A DNA stretch of 64,000 bases from Odontocerum albicorne (lineage: Eukaryota; Arthropoda; Insecta; Trichoptera; Odontoceridae): positions 3,512,251 to 3,576,250 of the forward strand of contig OX463838.1 of the NCBI GenBank assembly GCA_949825065.1. Direction: 5' to 3'. The notes below the pieces were generated by a model. The model made no database searches. It was not told where the DNA came from and was given only the letters and a program-made list of their open reading frames with translations. The translations under genes and the position numbers were made by a program. Shown here in pieces: positions 10,986 to 20,852 of the stretch. Positions within the stretch are counted from its first letter, which is position 1, and each line of letters opens with the position of its first letter.

Positions 10986-11222
10986 TTAACTATAAAGAAT
11001 ATATTTAAAAATATTTTTTTGTAAACTCTGAGATGGATTGAAAAATTTGATGTATCCAAGTAAACCTGTTTCGTTGGAAAAAAATGAAAAATAAATCCAC
11101 CAAATATACCTTGTAAACAAAATAAATAAAACAGTTAATAAGTTCCTTCATCTCTTCCAAATCCGTACATCTTCTCATAAAGTTCCTTCTGTTTCTCTTA
11201 CTCCTTATTTTATAGTACCGTA

Positions 11223-11760
11223 TTATTCATTGCTAGGCATCTTAGTCGAAGATTCCCTCTCCACTCCAACGTTAATTTTGAGCGGCTCTTCAAGTTCGAT
11301 CATGTGATCTTCTGTGAGAAAAGACCCCGATCCTTGATGCCACTTCCTCCCCCAGATGTCACAGACATGTGAATCCTGCTTAGTCGCCTGGCAACGCTGA
11401 CGTATGTTCGCAGCACGCTGACTGTTTCTCATTCGTCTAGCCGTCAGCACGAGAATAGACGACTCTCCATCCTCCACGGTCTTGAACTATCTGCTTATAG
11501 TATAGTCCTCAGGCGCCACGCACAAAGTCGCGTTTTGAAAGCCTATGATCACCCACGCGGATCCAGTCCATCGCAATTTCGCCTTTACAACCATATAGGC
11601 TTACAGTTTCATCGTTGTACGCCCGAGACATTTGTGACATGATCATTCCAGTGGGTCTGAAGAATTCTACGAAAGTAAACGCTTGTGGAACATTTTCAAT
11701 TACAATTTCATTGTATACATTCGTGTCAAACCGTCTTGGACTACTCTTCTTCATCTATAT
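11223..11760 (-). pseudogene. LINE-Z C-terminal relic with zinc-knuckle remnant
   Basis: Minus-strand frames read AYNDETVSLYGCKGEIAMDW, and later DSHVCDIWGRKWHQGSGSF and TEDHMIELEE. Many arthropod LINEs end in a CDICGR-x-SRIGL-SH-RSH zinc knuckle. Here the second Cys (CDIW for CDIC) and the histidines are damaged. Stops split the fragment. A relative lies at 43,783-44,204. Confidence 0.55.
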
Positions 11761-11761
11761 T

Positions 11762-12345
11762 GTTTATTGTTAAAGCATTAACGTTGTGGAGGTTTAAAGA
11801 TATTGTAATTTGTTTTATCAAACACTGTTTATTCCACTTTTTGTAACGGTATAACCCTTAAGGAGATATGTCCTTAAGGGAGAGATGATGATGATTTGTT
11901 GATAAATAAAACTCGTTTTAGATCGCAATGCGGAAAGAGACATTTTATTGGTAGACGTAGATATTTATACTATTCTTGAATGTGTGCGGGAATGCGAGCA
12001 AGATATTCCGCCGTCTCGTTTCTGCATTCACAATACGCTGCGTGCGGCGTGTAGGTGACAATTTATTTTGGGATTTGGCGCGACAGATGTGCTGCCTTCT
12101 CGCTCTAGCATGGAATGCGCTCCGCGTATGACAATGAATTGAATGACCGGCGTGTGGACCTTGTACTCGTTTGTTTTGAATTGTCAAGGTATGCAAAGGT
12201 CGCATCGCCGGTCATTGCCGACGCCACAACCCTACGGGTTTCAAGGCTTCCACCTCATCTTCAGGGAAAATCCTTGAAACCGATAGGGTTATACCGTTAC
12301 AAAAAGTGGAATAAACAGTGTTTAATAAAACAAATTACAATCTTC
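11762..12345. mobile_element. P foldback element, split by a 369 bp insertion
   Basis: The left arm (AACGTTGTGGAGGTTTAAAG to GGTATAACCCT) and right arm (AACCCTACGGGTTTCAAG to AAACAAATTACAATC) rejoin at AACCCT. Each half matches full P copies. Confidence 0.8.
11859..12227. mobile_element. Unclassified 369 bp insertion with 6-bp target duplication
   Basis: AACCCT at 11,853-11,858 is repeated at 12,228-12,233. The insert starts with a small palindrome (TAAGGAGATATGTCCTTA), has an AATAAA near 11,904 and is much more GC-rich than its host. There are no inverted termini or coding. A solo LTR is one possibility but TG...CA ends are not evident. Confidence 0.55.
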
Positions 12346-12349
12346 TTCA

Positions 12350-12900
12350 TCTTCCTTAACACACCAGTCTTAAATTCTCATTCATCCTTAATCGCTTCCT
12401 GCCGTATTCTGTCATATATTGTCACCCCATTAATTCTTCTAAGTTAATACATACGGTTCTTTTCAGTCTTTTTTCATGCTCATATTTGACTCCTGCACAT
12501 CAAAGATTATACTAAAATACTGTTTGGACTTATTATCTTAACATATTTTGATTCTGTCCAGTTCGAGTATATATGCTATAATCCGCTATTGATTTGGTTT
12601 CCTATCACGTCACACCTTTCTATATCCCATGTAATTGTTCTATCATCTGAAAAATTCTACATTGAGAACATAACTCTTTAACTTGTTAATTCGATACCCC
12701 ATGTAATTGTGCTATCATCTGAAAAATTCTACCTTAAGAACATAAATATTTAACTTGTTCTAATCTTGATCACCATAATACACCAGATTTACTTTTCGTT
12801 TTACTATTTTCACCATGGATTATTATTTTTTATCATATTATTTATTTACTATTTCCCATACAAAATTCACAATTTAAATAATTGTGACTGAAAGACGAAG
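12350..12900 (-). pseudogene. LINE-K 3' region
   Basis: Its minus strand aligns with the coding-sense LINE-K copy at 45,190-45,660 and with 31,931-32,220. It matches the stretch after SDDGRV-RHIERRV in those relics. A ~73 bp segment (TGTAATTG-TCTATCATCTG) is tandemly duplicated at 12,631-12,765. It is heavily degraded. Confidence 0.5.
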
Positions 12901-13088
12901 TAAATAATATACGAGTTTAGTTCATCACAATACAACTATTTTGTAGATACTGAGAACCATTTTACTAGGCAAGACCTATGATGAAATGTTTTAATTTCTT
13001 AATCAATTTTTCTTTTATTTTTTCTAAAACTAAAGATTTGCGTCAAGTTGTTTTATAATACACATATTATGTTTTTATACATACATTA

Positions 13089-13651
13089 TAAAGGGTCTTT
13101 CAAATGAGCGTTTTTTTTCATTCATGGATAAAAAACAGATGGCGTCGCGAACTTGCCTGGGTATTGTGACATTTGAGAAGTGTAATGCATGACATTTATA
13201 AAAATGGAGTCGTAAACAATATAACAACGCGTTAAAATTGAGAATTATTTTATGTATTGTAATCTCCGGAAACGGTGATGTTAATTGGCCACCAAGATCA
13301 TGTGATCTGACACCGTTGGACTATTTTCTCTGGGGTTACGTGACATATCAGGTCCATAAGAATGATCCCCAATCAATGTCTGAGCTGAAGGACAAAATTA
13401 TTCGCGTTATTGGTGAGTTAGAACCGCAATTACGCCAAAATGTAATCGAAAATTTTGACAAAAGAGTGACATCTGTGGAGCTGCAAGAGGTGGACATTTG
13501 GCAGATATTGTTTTTTTTTTGTGTTCAAATATCATACATTATACTTCAATGACTAGTAAAAAAGTTTTTTGAAATCAAAGCAAATTGTGTGTTTTATTCA
13601 AGAATAAAAAAAATAGATTTAAAAAAACCGCTCAACTTGAAAACCCCTTTA
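13089..13651 (+). mobile_element. Element N copy 2
   Basis: It is bounded by AAAGGGTCTTTCAAATGAGC and CGCTCAACTTGAAAACCCC, 563 bp. The plus strand keeps an open frame with GDVNWPPRSCDLTPLDYFLW, the third-acidic-residue region of a Tc1/mariner-superfamily transposase, and then LKDKIIRVIGELEPQLRQNV. The upstream two catalytic residues are deleted, so it cannot be autonomous. Confidence 0.8.
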
Positions 13652-13994
13652 TTTATCTCAATATTCATTTAGGTCTTTGTATATTTGGTGTGATGAAATG
13701 TGGACGTTAGAAGTAAAAGAAGTAGTGGATTGGCTCAGTAATTTTTTGCTTAGTTTTCTGGCATAGATAAACTTCAATTATCATAACTTTTGGCAGTGGT
13801 GAACAACTATGGCAATTTAAAAAAATATATTATCAAATTTGATGAACAAATATGCATAAAAAAATACGTACCATCACGCCATGGAGGAAGGCAGAGAGGA
13901 CAGTTTCAACGCCTTTCTCGTCACGCGCATAGCCACTGTTTCTTATATATATTTTTAATATGCTCTCCGTTTTTCACATTTCTAACCTCTATAA
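13652..13994. other. No recognised gene
   Basis: AT-rich sequence. An open frame of 72 codons starting near 13,790 has no domain features. Confidence 0.35.
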
Positions 13995-14100
13995 CAATAA
14001 TTATATGACATTGTATATAGTGTTGTCATGAGAGCCGATTCTCTTCAAAGATATCCTTACTTGGAAAGTAAACCCACAATTATTGATGGATTAAAAGTGT
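13995..14100 (-). mobile_element. SINE-D-related fragment
   Basis: The minus strand has AATTGTGGGTTTACTTTCC, then AGAATCGGCTCTCATGACA, then the AATGTCATATAATTATTGT block. A second piece sharing the last block lies at 15,300-15,375. Confidence 0.35.
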
Positions 14101-14117
14101 TACATAATATTTATAAA

Positions 14118-14640
14118 CTAGTTGCAACCCGTGAAATATTCACGGAAGTAAAACAAATTCTACATTTATGAAAATATATATTCATAAATGTAAAATTTGT
14201 TTATATATATCATTTATACATCGTCCCCTTTTACAACGGTTCAAAAATTGTTAGATAGGTATTTAAAATTCGTTCAGTATCACGGACCCACCGAGATTCA
14301 AATTTCGAATTACTTTCGGAGAGAATCCAAGTATTCCTCTCTCGCTCTCTTGTATTCAAAATTCAATTCTCGTATTCTTTCTTTGCCATCGTATGGGTTT
14401 TGGCCTATTTATACTATGATATACAGAGAAGACCAAATCACGTCTGGTAGCTACAGTTGCACATGAGCAAAAATTTGATCCTAATGAATAAAATATTTAG
14501 TGTAATCTATATAAATAAAAATGTAAATGTTCGTATATTATAGATGGCTAATCTCCGGAAGTTCTCTACCGATCGCTTTGAAATTTTGACTAAAGTTGAT
14601 ATTCGTCAAAAGAAATGTTGTAATATTTTTATTTATACAT
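14118..14640 (-). mobile_element. Helitron-like element, 3' end and interior
   Basis: On the minus strand a perfect 7-bp hairpin (CCGTGAATATTTCACGG, 14,129-14,145) is followed after GTTGCAA by CTAG at 14,118-14,121. Helitrons end in a short hairpin then CTRR. Farther in, minus-strand GATCGGTAGAGAACTTCC and ACATTTTTATTTATATAG resemble a block common in insect Helitron-like repeats (from memory). The 5' end is not fixed. Confidence 0.4.
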
Positions 14641-15520
14641 ATATATCGGTGTATATAAAAAAAATTTGAAATCAGAAAACATTACCTAGGCGAACCTGTC
14701 TAGTTTTAAATAAAAATATATTCTCCTTGTTTTCAACAATTTCTTACAAATAAATTTTGGGCCCTTTATTTGATGGGCCTACATTAAATTTGCCATTAAT
14801 ATTTAAAGTAAGAAAAACACAATTAAACCACACCCGTAAAGTCTAAAAGTTTCCGGCCATAACAAAAAAGAATGTGTATGGATTGATATTTTTTCAATAT
14901 CGTATAATTCTGAAACTCGAAATTTGGCGATTTTGAGTTATTTACATCAATGGGTCGCTCATCGAAGGGGCTTGCCAATGCTATAAATATGTATCTTAAA
15001 ATATTATTTCTTAACTGAGTTATTTAGCATTTTCATAATTAGGTAAGTCGTAAATGTGGTAACAAAAGAATGCTTAAAGTAGATGTCTGAAGTTCATATA
15101 ACTCACATCTTACGATCTGTTGAAAGCTCCTTTATTAGTTTCATAAAAAATATTAGCTCGATACCTCATCATTAAAGAGGAGTTACCAGACAAAAGGACC
15201 TCGAATCTAAGAACGCCAATCTACTTGTAATTCAGAATAGAGAATTTTGAGTTATCTAGTCATAGTATTGAGCCTACGATATGCTCTCCGTTTTTCACAC
15301 TTCTAACCTTTATAACAATAATAATATGACATTGTTTATAGTGCTGTTATAAGAGTGTCAGCCACTCCCACCGCAATCAATCGATATGACAGTTAAACAT
15401 TTGATACCCTTAACCTCCTGAGTATATCAACTATAGCCGATAGAAGACGTCTTGTTTCGTTATATTCTTAAATGTTAAAAATCAAATATTGCGCGGTTGT
15501 TAAGTTTCTTTCCTAAGTAA
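14641..15520. other. AT-rich stretch, mostly unrecognised
   Basis: Apart from a SINE-D-like piece at 15,290-15,375 nothing is recognisable. Coding signal for the mariner relic begins near 15,525. Confidence 0.35.
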
Positions 15521-15524
15521 GAAA

Positions 15525-16496
15525 AACCCAAAAAAGGTCATGGAAATGTTTTTTTGGGATTGTCAGGGAATGCTACAAATTGAATACAAAAATTCGAGAA
15601 ACATTATGGTTTCTGGCGCGTATTATGCATCATTAATGTATAAATTAAAGTATGCCATTAACACAAAACGCCGAGGAAAACTGTCACGATGCGTGAGATT
15701 ATTGCACGACAATGCGTCAGTCAGTACACACTTCTGTTGCTGCAAAGGCTGCTATCCAAGAATTTAATCACTTACCCTATAGAGCTGACTTAGCCCTTAG
15801 CCTAAGGTCACACCAAAGTGCTTCGCTAGGTGCTACGTGACTAAAAGACTAGGTGACTTCATGCTTGGTCACACCAAAGTGCTTCGCACAAATTCATTTG
15901 ACATTTGGGAGTGGTTGAGTCAACAAACGATGCCACTCTCAAAACTAACCAATTTCATTACAACTTACTATCTTTATTTACTTCCTGTACAACTTCATTC
16001 CAAAGTGATTTTATTACAGGTACATTTTTGTATAATTTGCTCGATGAATTTCACAAAGGCTCCTTTTTATACATAACTGTTATTAAAACTTCCACCATCT
16101 TGTAAAATCACTTGGTGACACAATAAAATTAACCAACACGTCTGTTCGCTTGAAGACTCACTAGGTGACTAATCGTCATGTAGCGTGGCGCGAAGCGTGC
16201 GGTGTGGCCATTGCAATAGTATGCGGTGCGTTGGTTCGCTAGGATATGTCGCCTAGCTCGCAGCGTTGCTCTAAGCATCAAGCGAGGCTCCTACCTGTGT
16301 GGCCGAGGCCTTAGTGATTTTTTTTGTTTTCAAAACTGAAATCGATATGAGTGGAAAAAAATGTAATTAATGAAGAAGTGATATCCGTAGTGAAACGTTT
16401 TTTGTATATAAAATCAAACTTTTTTTAAATGGTATGGAAAAATTAATCCATTATTCTAAAAAATGTATTGAACTTTAGGGTGACCATATTGATGGA
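15525..16496 (+). pseudogene. Mariner transposase relic, split by a MITE
   Basis: The first part reads VMEMFFWDCQGMLQIEY and then VRLLHDNAS, matching the mariner FWD-QG-LLIDY and HDNAP-H blocks (second catalytic Asp). After one frameshift comes AAKAAIQEF and RADLALS. Coding resumes after the MITE as DFFCFQ and later FLNGMEKLIH and KKCIEL, the mariner C-terminus. Stops and frameshifts make it dead. The N-terminal half was not found. Confidence 0.75.
15800..16310. mobile_element. Harbinger-like MITE inside the mariner relic
   Basis: TTA at 15,797-15,799 is repeated at 16,311-16,313. The ends GCCTAAGGTCACACC and, reversed, GGCCTCGGCCACACA are related inverted repeats. GGTCACACCAAAGTGCTTCG occurs twice near the left end. 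A 3-bp TTA duplication is typical of PIF/Harbinger elements. Excision in thought restores the frame LALSDFF of the mariner. Confidence 0.7.
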
Positions 16497-16860
16497 TATT
16501 TATTTAATTTTTTTAGACCTTACTACTTATCCAGACACAAACAATGGCGTTTTGGTAAAGAGGTATAACATATGTCATCAATCACTTATTTGTCAGGAGA
16601 ACCAAATGAAGTTTTGCAGCACTTGTATTCCCGAAATACAGACCTCAGGTAAATTTTAAAAATAAACTTTGAATACATAAATAATTTATGTATTCAAAGC
16701 TCAGCTTTAAAATGTACCCGAGACCCGCACTTCAGGAATACAAGTGTTGCAAAACCTCATTTGGCTCTCCCGACAAACAAGCAATCGGTGACATATACAT
16801 CTTTACCAAAACGCCATTCAACGCTGAAAAATAAATGAATCAGAATGGTGAGGTCACCAA
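16480..16860. repeat. Inverted repeat with possibly coding arms
   Basis: Two ~180 bp arms face each other about a centre at 16,683 (TTTGAATACATAAAT). In one frame both arms give LSGEPNEVLQHLYS. In those 14 codons the arms differ at four third positions and never in the residue. The left arm has an acceptor-like TTTTTTTAG at 16,516 and a donor-like CAGGTAAAT. A 5-bp indel breaks the left frame and the right arm has a stop after YS. No family was recognised. Confidence 0.6.
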
Positions 16861-16870
16861 CATTTTACAT

Positions 16871-17447
16871 AACTTATTTAAAGTATCCAGTTTATTTTGT
16901 TACTTCAAAACAATTTCCTCCCTTATTTCTCTTTTCTCTATGGGTAGCATATGAATTATGACTTTTCACGTTGTAACATAAACTCACAAAAGTTCAGTAC
17001 CACTGATTTCAACGTTAATTTTATATCTTAACAGATAAAACACTGTCACAAAGACATATTATGTATCTAGAGATACTGATTCCGACAGGTGTTACTGAAT
17101 TTCTCGTAGTTATTAATTTTGCGAGAAAAAACAAGGTTAGCAAAAAAAAAGTTGCACATGTTACATGTTAACACAAAATAACAAGAATTAATTTAAATTC
17201 ACCAGCAGAGAGCCTTCACCTTAAGAAGAGAATTATCTTGCAGACTCCTGGATCAGTATTTCACCATTTATCTGTATACTTGTATGTATTATACATTTGT
17301 GAGAAAACCGGTAAAGTTCCGGGTTATGTTTAGATGACGAGGTCATAAAGTAATCTTAACTTTAAACGTATACACATATAAATATACTACAATTGTGGTC
17401 CAGTGATATCATGTTTGTCTTGTGTTGAGATTTTCCGGGTTTGGTTA
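16871..17447. other. AT-rich stretch, nothing recognised
   Basis: No coding or repeat signal stood out. Confidence 0.35.
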
Positions 17448-18332
17448 ATCTCTCTCCGTGGTTGCAGTCCTAAGACTGGTTTGCAGCAATTTCAACTCTT
17501 CTCCTCCATTCCTCCCTGTCCTGTGCGGCTCTTTTTAAATCTGTATATGTTCAGCAGCGCACGTCCACCAACAGGTCCTCCAGGTACTCTCGGCGTGGGC
17601 GTCCCCTAGAGTTTGTCCCCTCGGTCATACCCTCCATTATGGCATGCAAGAGGCCCTCTTGTCGTATTATATGACTGATCCATCTTGCACGCCTTTCGGA
17701 CAGGATCCTGAGCAGGTGCCTTCCTCCTTCGATTCGTTGGAGAACCTCTTCATTTGTGATGTGGTCTCTCCAGGAAATTCCTAATAGTCTTCTATAGGAC
17801 CACATTTCAAAAGCCTCTAGTCTTCGTCTATCTCTTTCGGATAGGCACCATGTCTCGCAGCCGTACATCAAGATACTCCATACATAGGTCTTGATGAGGA
17901 GTATTCTCAGTTTTAGGTCTATATTATTTGATTCTATTATTTTCGACCTTTTATTAAATGCAAGTCTAGCCTGATGTATACGCCTGTCGACCTCGCTCTT
18001 GGACCGACCGCCCATGTTATTTTGCTCCCGAGGTAGACAAACTCCTCGGTGTTCTTTAGTGGTTTACCCGACATCACTATTCTCATCTGGTGTTGCGCTC
18101 GGCCTACAGTCAGCAGCTTTGTTTTGTCTTTATTTATCTTCATACTGTAGTTATTTTGAAGAATGCTTTCCATAGTTGTTAAGGCCTCTTGTAGTTCCTC
18201 TTCACTTTCAGCAACCATAGCAATATCGTCAGCGTACCTTATCATATCCACCTTTTGCCCGTGTATCTTTACACCTTCTCTGTGACTCATTCTCTCTCTC
18301 AAGTCGTCAATCGCGCTTTGTATATAGGCGTT
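17448..18332 (-). pseudogene. LINE-E reverse transcriptase relic, copy 1
   Basis: It is nearly identical to the LINE-E copy at 42,633-43,773. The minus strand has IRYADDIAMVAESEEELQEA, the reverse transcriptase active-site Y-A-D-D, and later LMYGCETWCLSERDRRRLEA and the RARWISHIIRQEG block. A single-base loss near 18,010 shifts the frame. It is cut upstream of the YADD block. The 3' end stops at the same CAACCACGGA as copy 2, about 20 bp after the stop. Confidence 0.85.
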
Positions 18333-18344
18333 AATAATAAAGCC

Positions 18345-18600
18345 TTAATGAATGTTTTCTCAGTGTATCTTTCATTCAAGTGTAAGTCATATCTTTTTCG
18401 TATTCTTCCTCTTGGTCTAGGTCGTATGACCTGTTTGTGATGGTGGGCTGTCCTGGGATGATGACGTCCAGCTATCCTTCCACCTTTTCGGCGGCCTTCC
18501 TGGCTATCTCCTGCTGCTAGGGTTTTCAGTCTTAGCAATTTTCGCAAGTCTCGTGTCCTCCACGCGGTCTACATGATCCGATAGTGAGAGCCGATACCAA
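18345..18600 (-). pseudogene. LINE-O C-terminal relic (minus piece)
   Basis: With one frame break the minus strand reads HVDRVEDTRLAKIAKTENPS, then PGRPPKRWKDSW. This is the standard GHV-R-DD-R-PK ... GRPPKRW-D end of a LINE protein. It lies just downstream of LINE-E copy 1 in the opposite order expected for one element, so it is a separate insertion. Confidence 0.65.
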
Positions 18601-18675
18601 CAGGACAAAAAAACCTTCTCAGAGTGGCGGAAATGAGAACCCTACGCTCAATCGCAGGCAGAACTAAAATGCGCT
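18590..18675 (+). pseudogene. LINE-O relic (plus piece)
   Basis: The plus strand encodes, with one frameshift, RADTNRTKK followed by VAEMRTLRSIAGRTKMR. It matches the minus-strand LINE-O copy at 54,579-54,767 (ESRADTVRTKNLL, SEMKVLRSIARKT). It sits head-on to the previous piece. Confidence 0.6.
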
Positions 18676-18779
18676 TCTTTTTAATAATATTTCTTACAAA
18701 ATTTATCTTTAATAATATTTGTAAGTTCTTACTAAGCACATTTTTCTAAACATGTGCAGATGCTGAATAGTTTCTTATC

Positions 18780-18965
18780 TAATGACTGCAGCCAGCACTT
18801 TGCTGTCGTCACACTTAACTCGTTTTTTTTGTAATATTTTAAATCTGTCAAAAATAGTGGGTTCGAATCCTGAGTTAGATTGCCTTTGAGGAGATTCTGC
18901 TTTCTAAAAGGTGTTGTGTAAATTGTCCTTCTATTATTATAAAAGATTTTACTGTACAGATAGAG
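18780..18965 (+). mobile_element. SINE-D copy
   Basis: It contains GTGGGTTCGAATCCTGAG (B-box-like), GCCTTTGAGGAGATTCTG, CTTTCTAAAAGGTGTTGTG and TTCTATTATTATAAAA. The closest relative is 45,085-45,190. Confidence 0.55.
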
Positions 18966-19340
18966 TCTATGTAGTAATTTCCAATGTCTGACCCGACCAA
19001 TGAATCTTATTCCCAACACCTGTTCTCTGAAGATGGCTGCGTAGGAGTTATCTAGGGTTAGCATCTGTATGTAAAAGCAGGGTATTAGAGGCAGCAATGA
19101 AAACATTACACAACGGAGGAAACACGAGGTAAAGCGATTTGAGGCTTTATTGTAATTTATTCTAGTCTTCACGATACGATCTTTTAATTATTCTTTTCAA
19201 TAGTTCAGTGAAATAAGAATGGAAATAACTATTGTACTATAATATGAATTACCGAATATAATACTTTATGAAGATTGAAAAGGAAAAAAGAAAGTGATTC
19301 ATAACATGATATGCTATGTTATGTTATGTAGAATACGATG
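18966..19340. other. No recognised gene
   Basis: A 146-codon minus-strand open frame spans 18,732-19,172 but overlaps the SINE-D copy and has no recognisable domain. I treat it as fortuitous. Confidence 0.4.
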
Positions 19341-19344
19341 ATCA

Positions 19345-20065
19345 GATTGCTTTTATGGCATAGTTAGTTATACTTGAGAAAATGTAGGATTGCCCCTGTA
19401 ACATTTGAAATGTCATATCTCAAAGGGATGGGGTAAAATCGTATTTTTTTTTACAAATCGAATCGTTTTTTTATAAATCGAAAAACTGTTTTTCTCTAAA
19501 CTGGCGGTTTAATTTCTAATTTTCATTATACTGACTTTCTAATGTATTGTATGATTTGTATATATCTTTAAATATGCCAAGATCCATTATGAATTAATAC
19601 TGATTACGAACATTTAATTTTAGGTATAAAAAAAACGAAAATCCAATTATCGTATACCCCATCCCTAGCCAATGCGGAGTAACGTAGTGACTTTTGACAA
19701 ACGTCACCAAATATTATTTGATTTTAACAAACTGCCACATTTTTGCTAATTTGTAACAAAATGTATTAATTTGTCATTATTATTAGTTTTTATGTAATGT
19801 ATTTACCTAAATAACTTGCTTTTTATTAGAATCGAGACTTATATTAAAGTTGATAAAATAATTAAAATTACTGAACGTCGTTACAAGGTTGTATTGGGAC
19901 AAATTTGTGAACTGTCACAGGGACCATGCTACATTTTCTCAAGTATAGTAAGACATCTATCTTCCGATCTGGAAGTCAAGGGTACGGTTCTGGCTGGAAC
20001 CTTGTTTATTTCAAAAAGAAATTCTAGTGTGGTTTTCTCTTAAGACATTTTTTAACAATTATTTA
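19345..20065 (+). mobile_element. SINE-A1 copy, split by element X
   Basis: Left of X is TATGGCATAGTTAGT, right of X is GTAAGACATCTATCTTCC. Joined they give the SINE-A head (GGCCTAGTTGGTAAGACA-type A box). GGTACGGTTCTGGCTGG then stands for the B box, followed by GTGGTTTTCTCTTAAGACAT of the A1 body. Confidence 0.65.
19369..19947. mobile_element. Element X copy 2
   Basis: Ends TATACTTGAGAAAATGTAG and its inverse CTACATTTTCTCAAGTATA are perfect 19-bp inverted repeats. It is 579 bp and aligns end to end with 204-780. No transposase. Confidence 0.8.
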
Positions 20066-20650
20066 TCAATTTAACACCTTCAAACAAATAAATCTGCAAA
20101 AATTTATTTATATAAAGCAATTGCTTTTAATTATTTTTTTTGTAAATTTTGATGGAAATCATAACCGTGTCTTTGAAATAGTTAAAAAAATATATTTGCA
20201 AAAATAAAAAATAAGTAAAAATTAAAATAAAACATAAATCTAAAGGAAAATAGGGATTAGGGTCAGAATTGTATAGAAGTTAAGAAATAGGAATATATTG
20301 AGATGAAGTATGCTTCTTTTATTTCTTCTTAAATATCGATAAGGATGTGGCACATCTGATTGAGCCTGGATGAGAGATCCAATGTTGAGCCGAGGGAACC
20401 GCAAAAAATGATGTGTAAAATGACATGTGATGTGCAGGTGTACAAAAGATTCTGTTGTCACTAGTTTAAAGGAACAATCCATGTTCAGAAAGAAAATTTA
20501 AGCTTTCACACAAATTTTAAGGACAGCTTAGATTATTTAGCACTCCAAATAGGGTTGACAGAACGTGATGATTTCTTCGTTGTATGACAACGTTTTTATG
20601 GTTGGTTGTAAGATTCCACAATGAAAGTAACATACAGTTGACACCAATTT
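20066..20650. other. No recognised gene
   Basis: AT-rich. An 80-codon minus frame at 20,240-20,482 has no domain signal. Confidence 0.35.
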
Positions 20651-20654
20651 GAAG

Positions 20655-20722
20655 CGGTAAAAAGTATTGTACTAATAACCTGGCGGGTTTATTGCTGTGT
20701 GGCAATTTCCGTAAACCAACAC
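20655..20722 (-). mobile_element. SINE-A1/LINE-L tail fragment
   Basis: The minus strand reads ATTGCCACACAGCAATAAAC then CCGCCAGGTTATTAGTACAA, the shared SINE-A1/LINE-L 3' tail. Confidence 0.5.
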
Positions 20723-20852
20723 AAAAAATTTCAAATGATACGTTTCAAAAGAAAAATGAACGATTCCTGACAGTTCGCAAACTGATTTTCCTTGTATGCT
20801 TTTTTTCATTTGTTTTGTTTTTCGACTGATGATGAGAAGGTGTCTAACAAAA

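Noticed and set aside
11859..12227. Calling the insertion an LTR
   Set aside because: There is no TG...CA boundary, primer-binding site or second copy, so only a neutral description is justified.
16517..16648. Joining the 9,320 exon to a second exon here
   Set aside because: Phases agree, but the second segment is the arm of a palindrome beside a mariner relic, lies 7 kb away, and the codon frame that best explains arm differences is another one.
18732..19172. A 146-codon minus-strand gene
   Set aside because: It overlaps a SINE-D copy, has no domain and no start or splice context.
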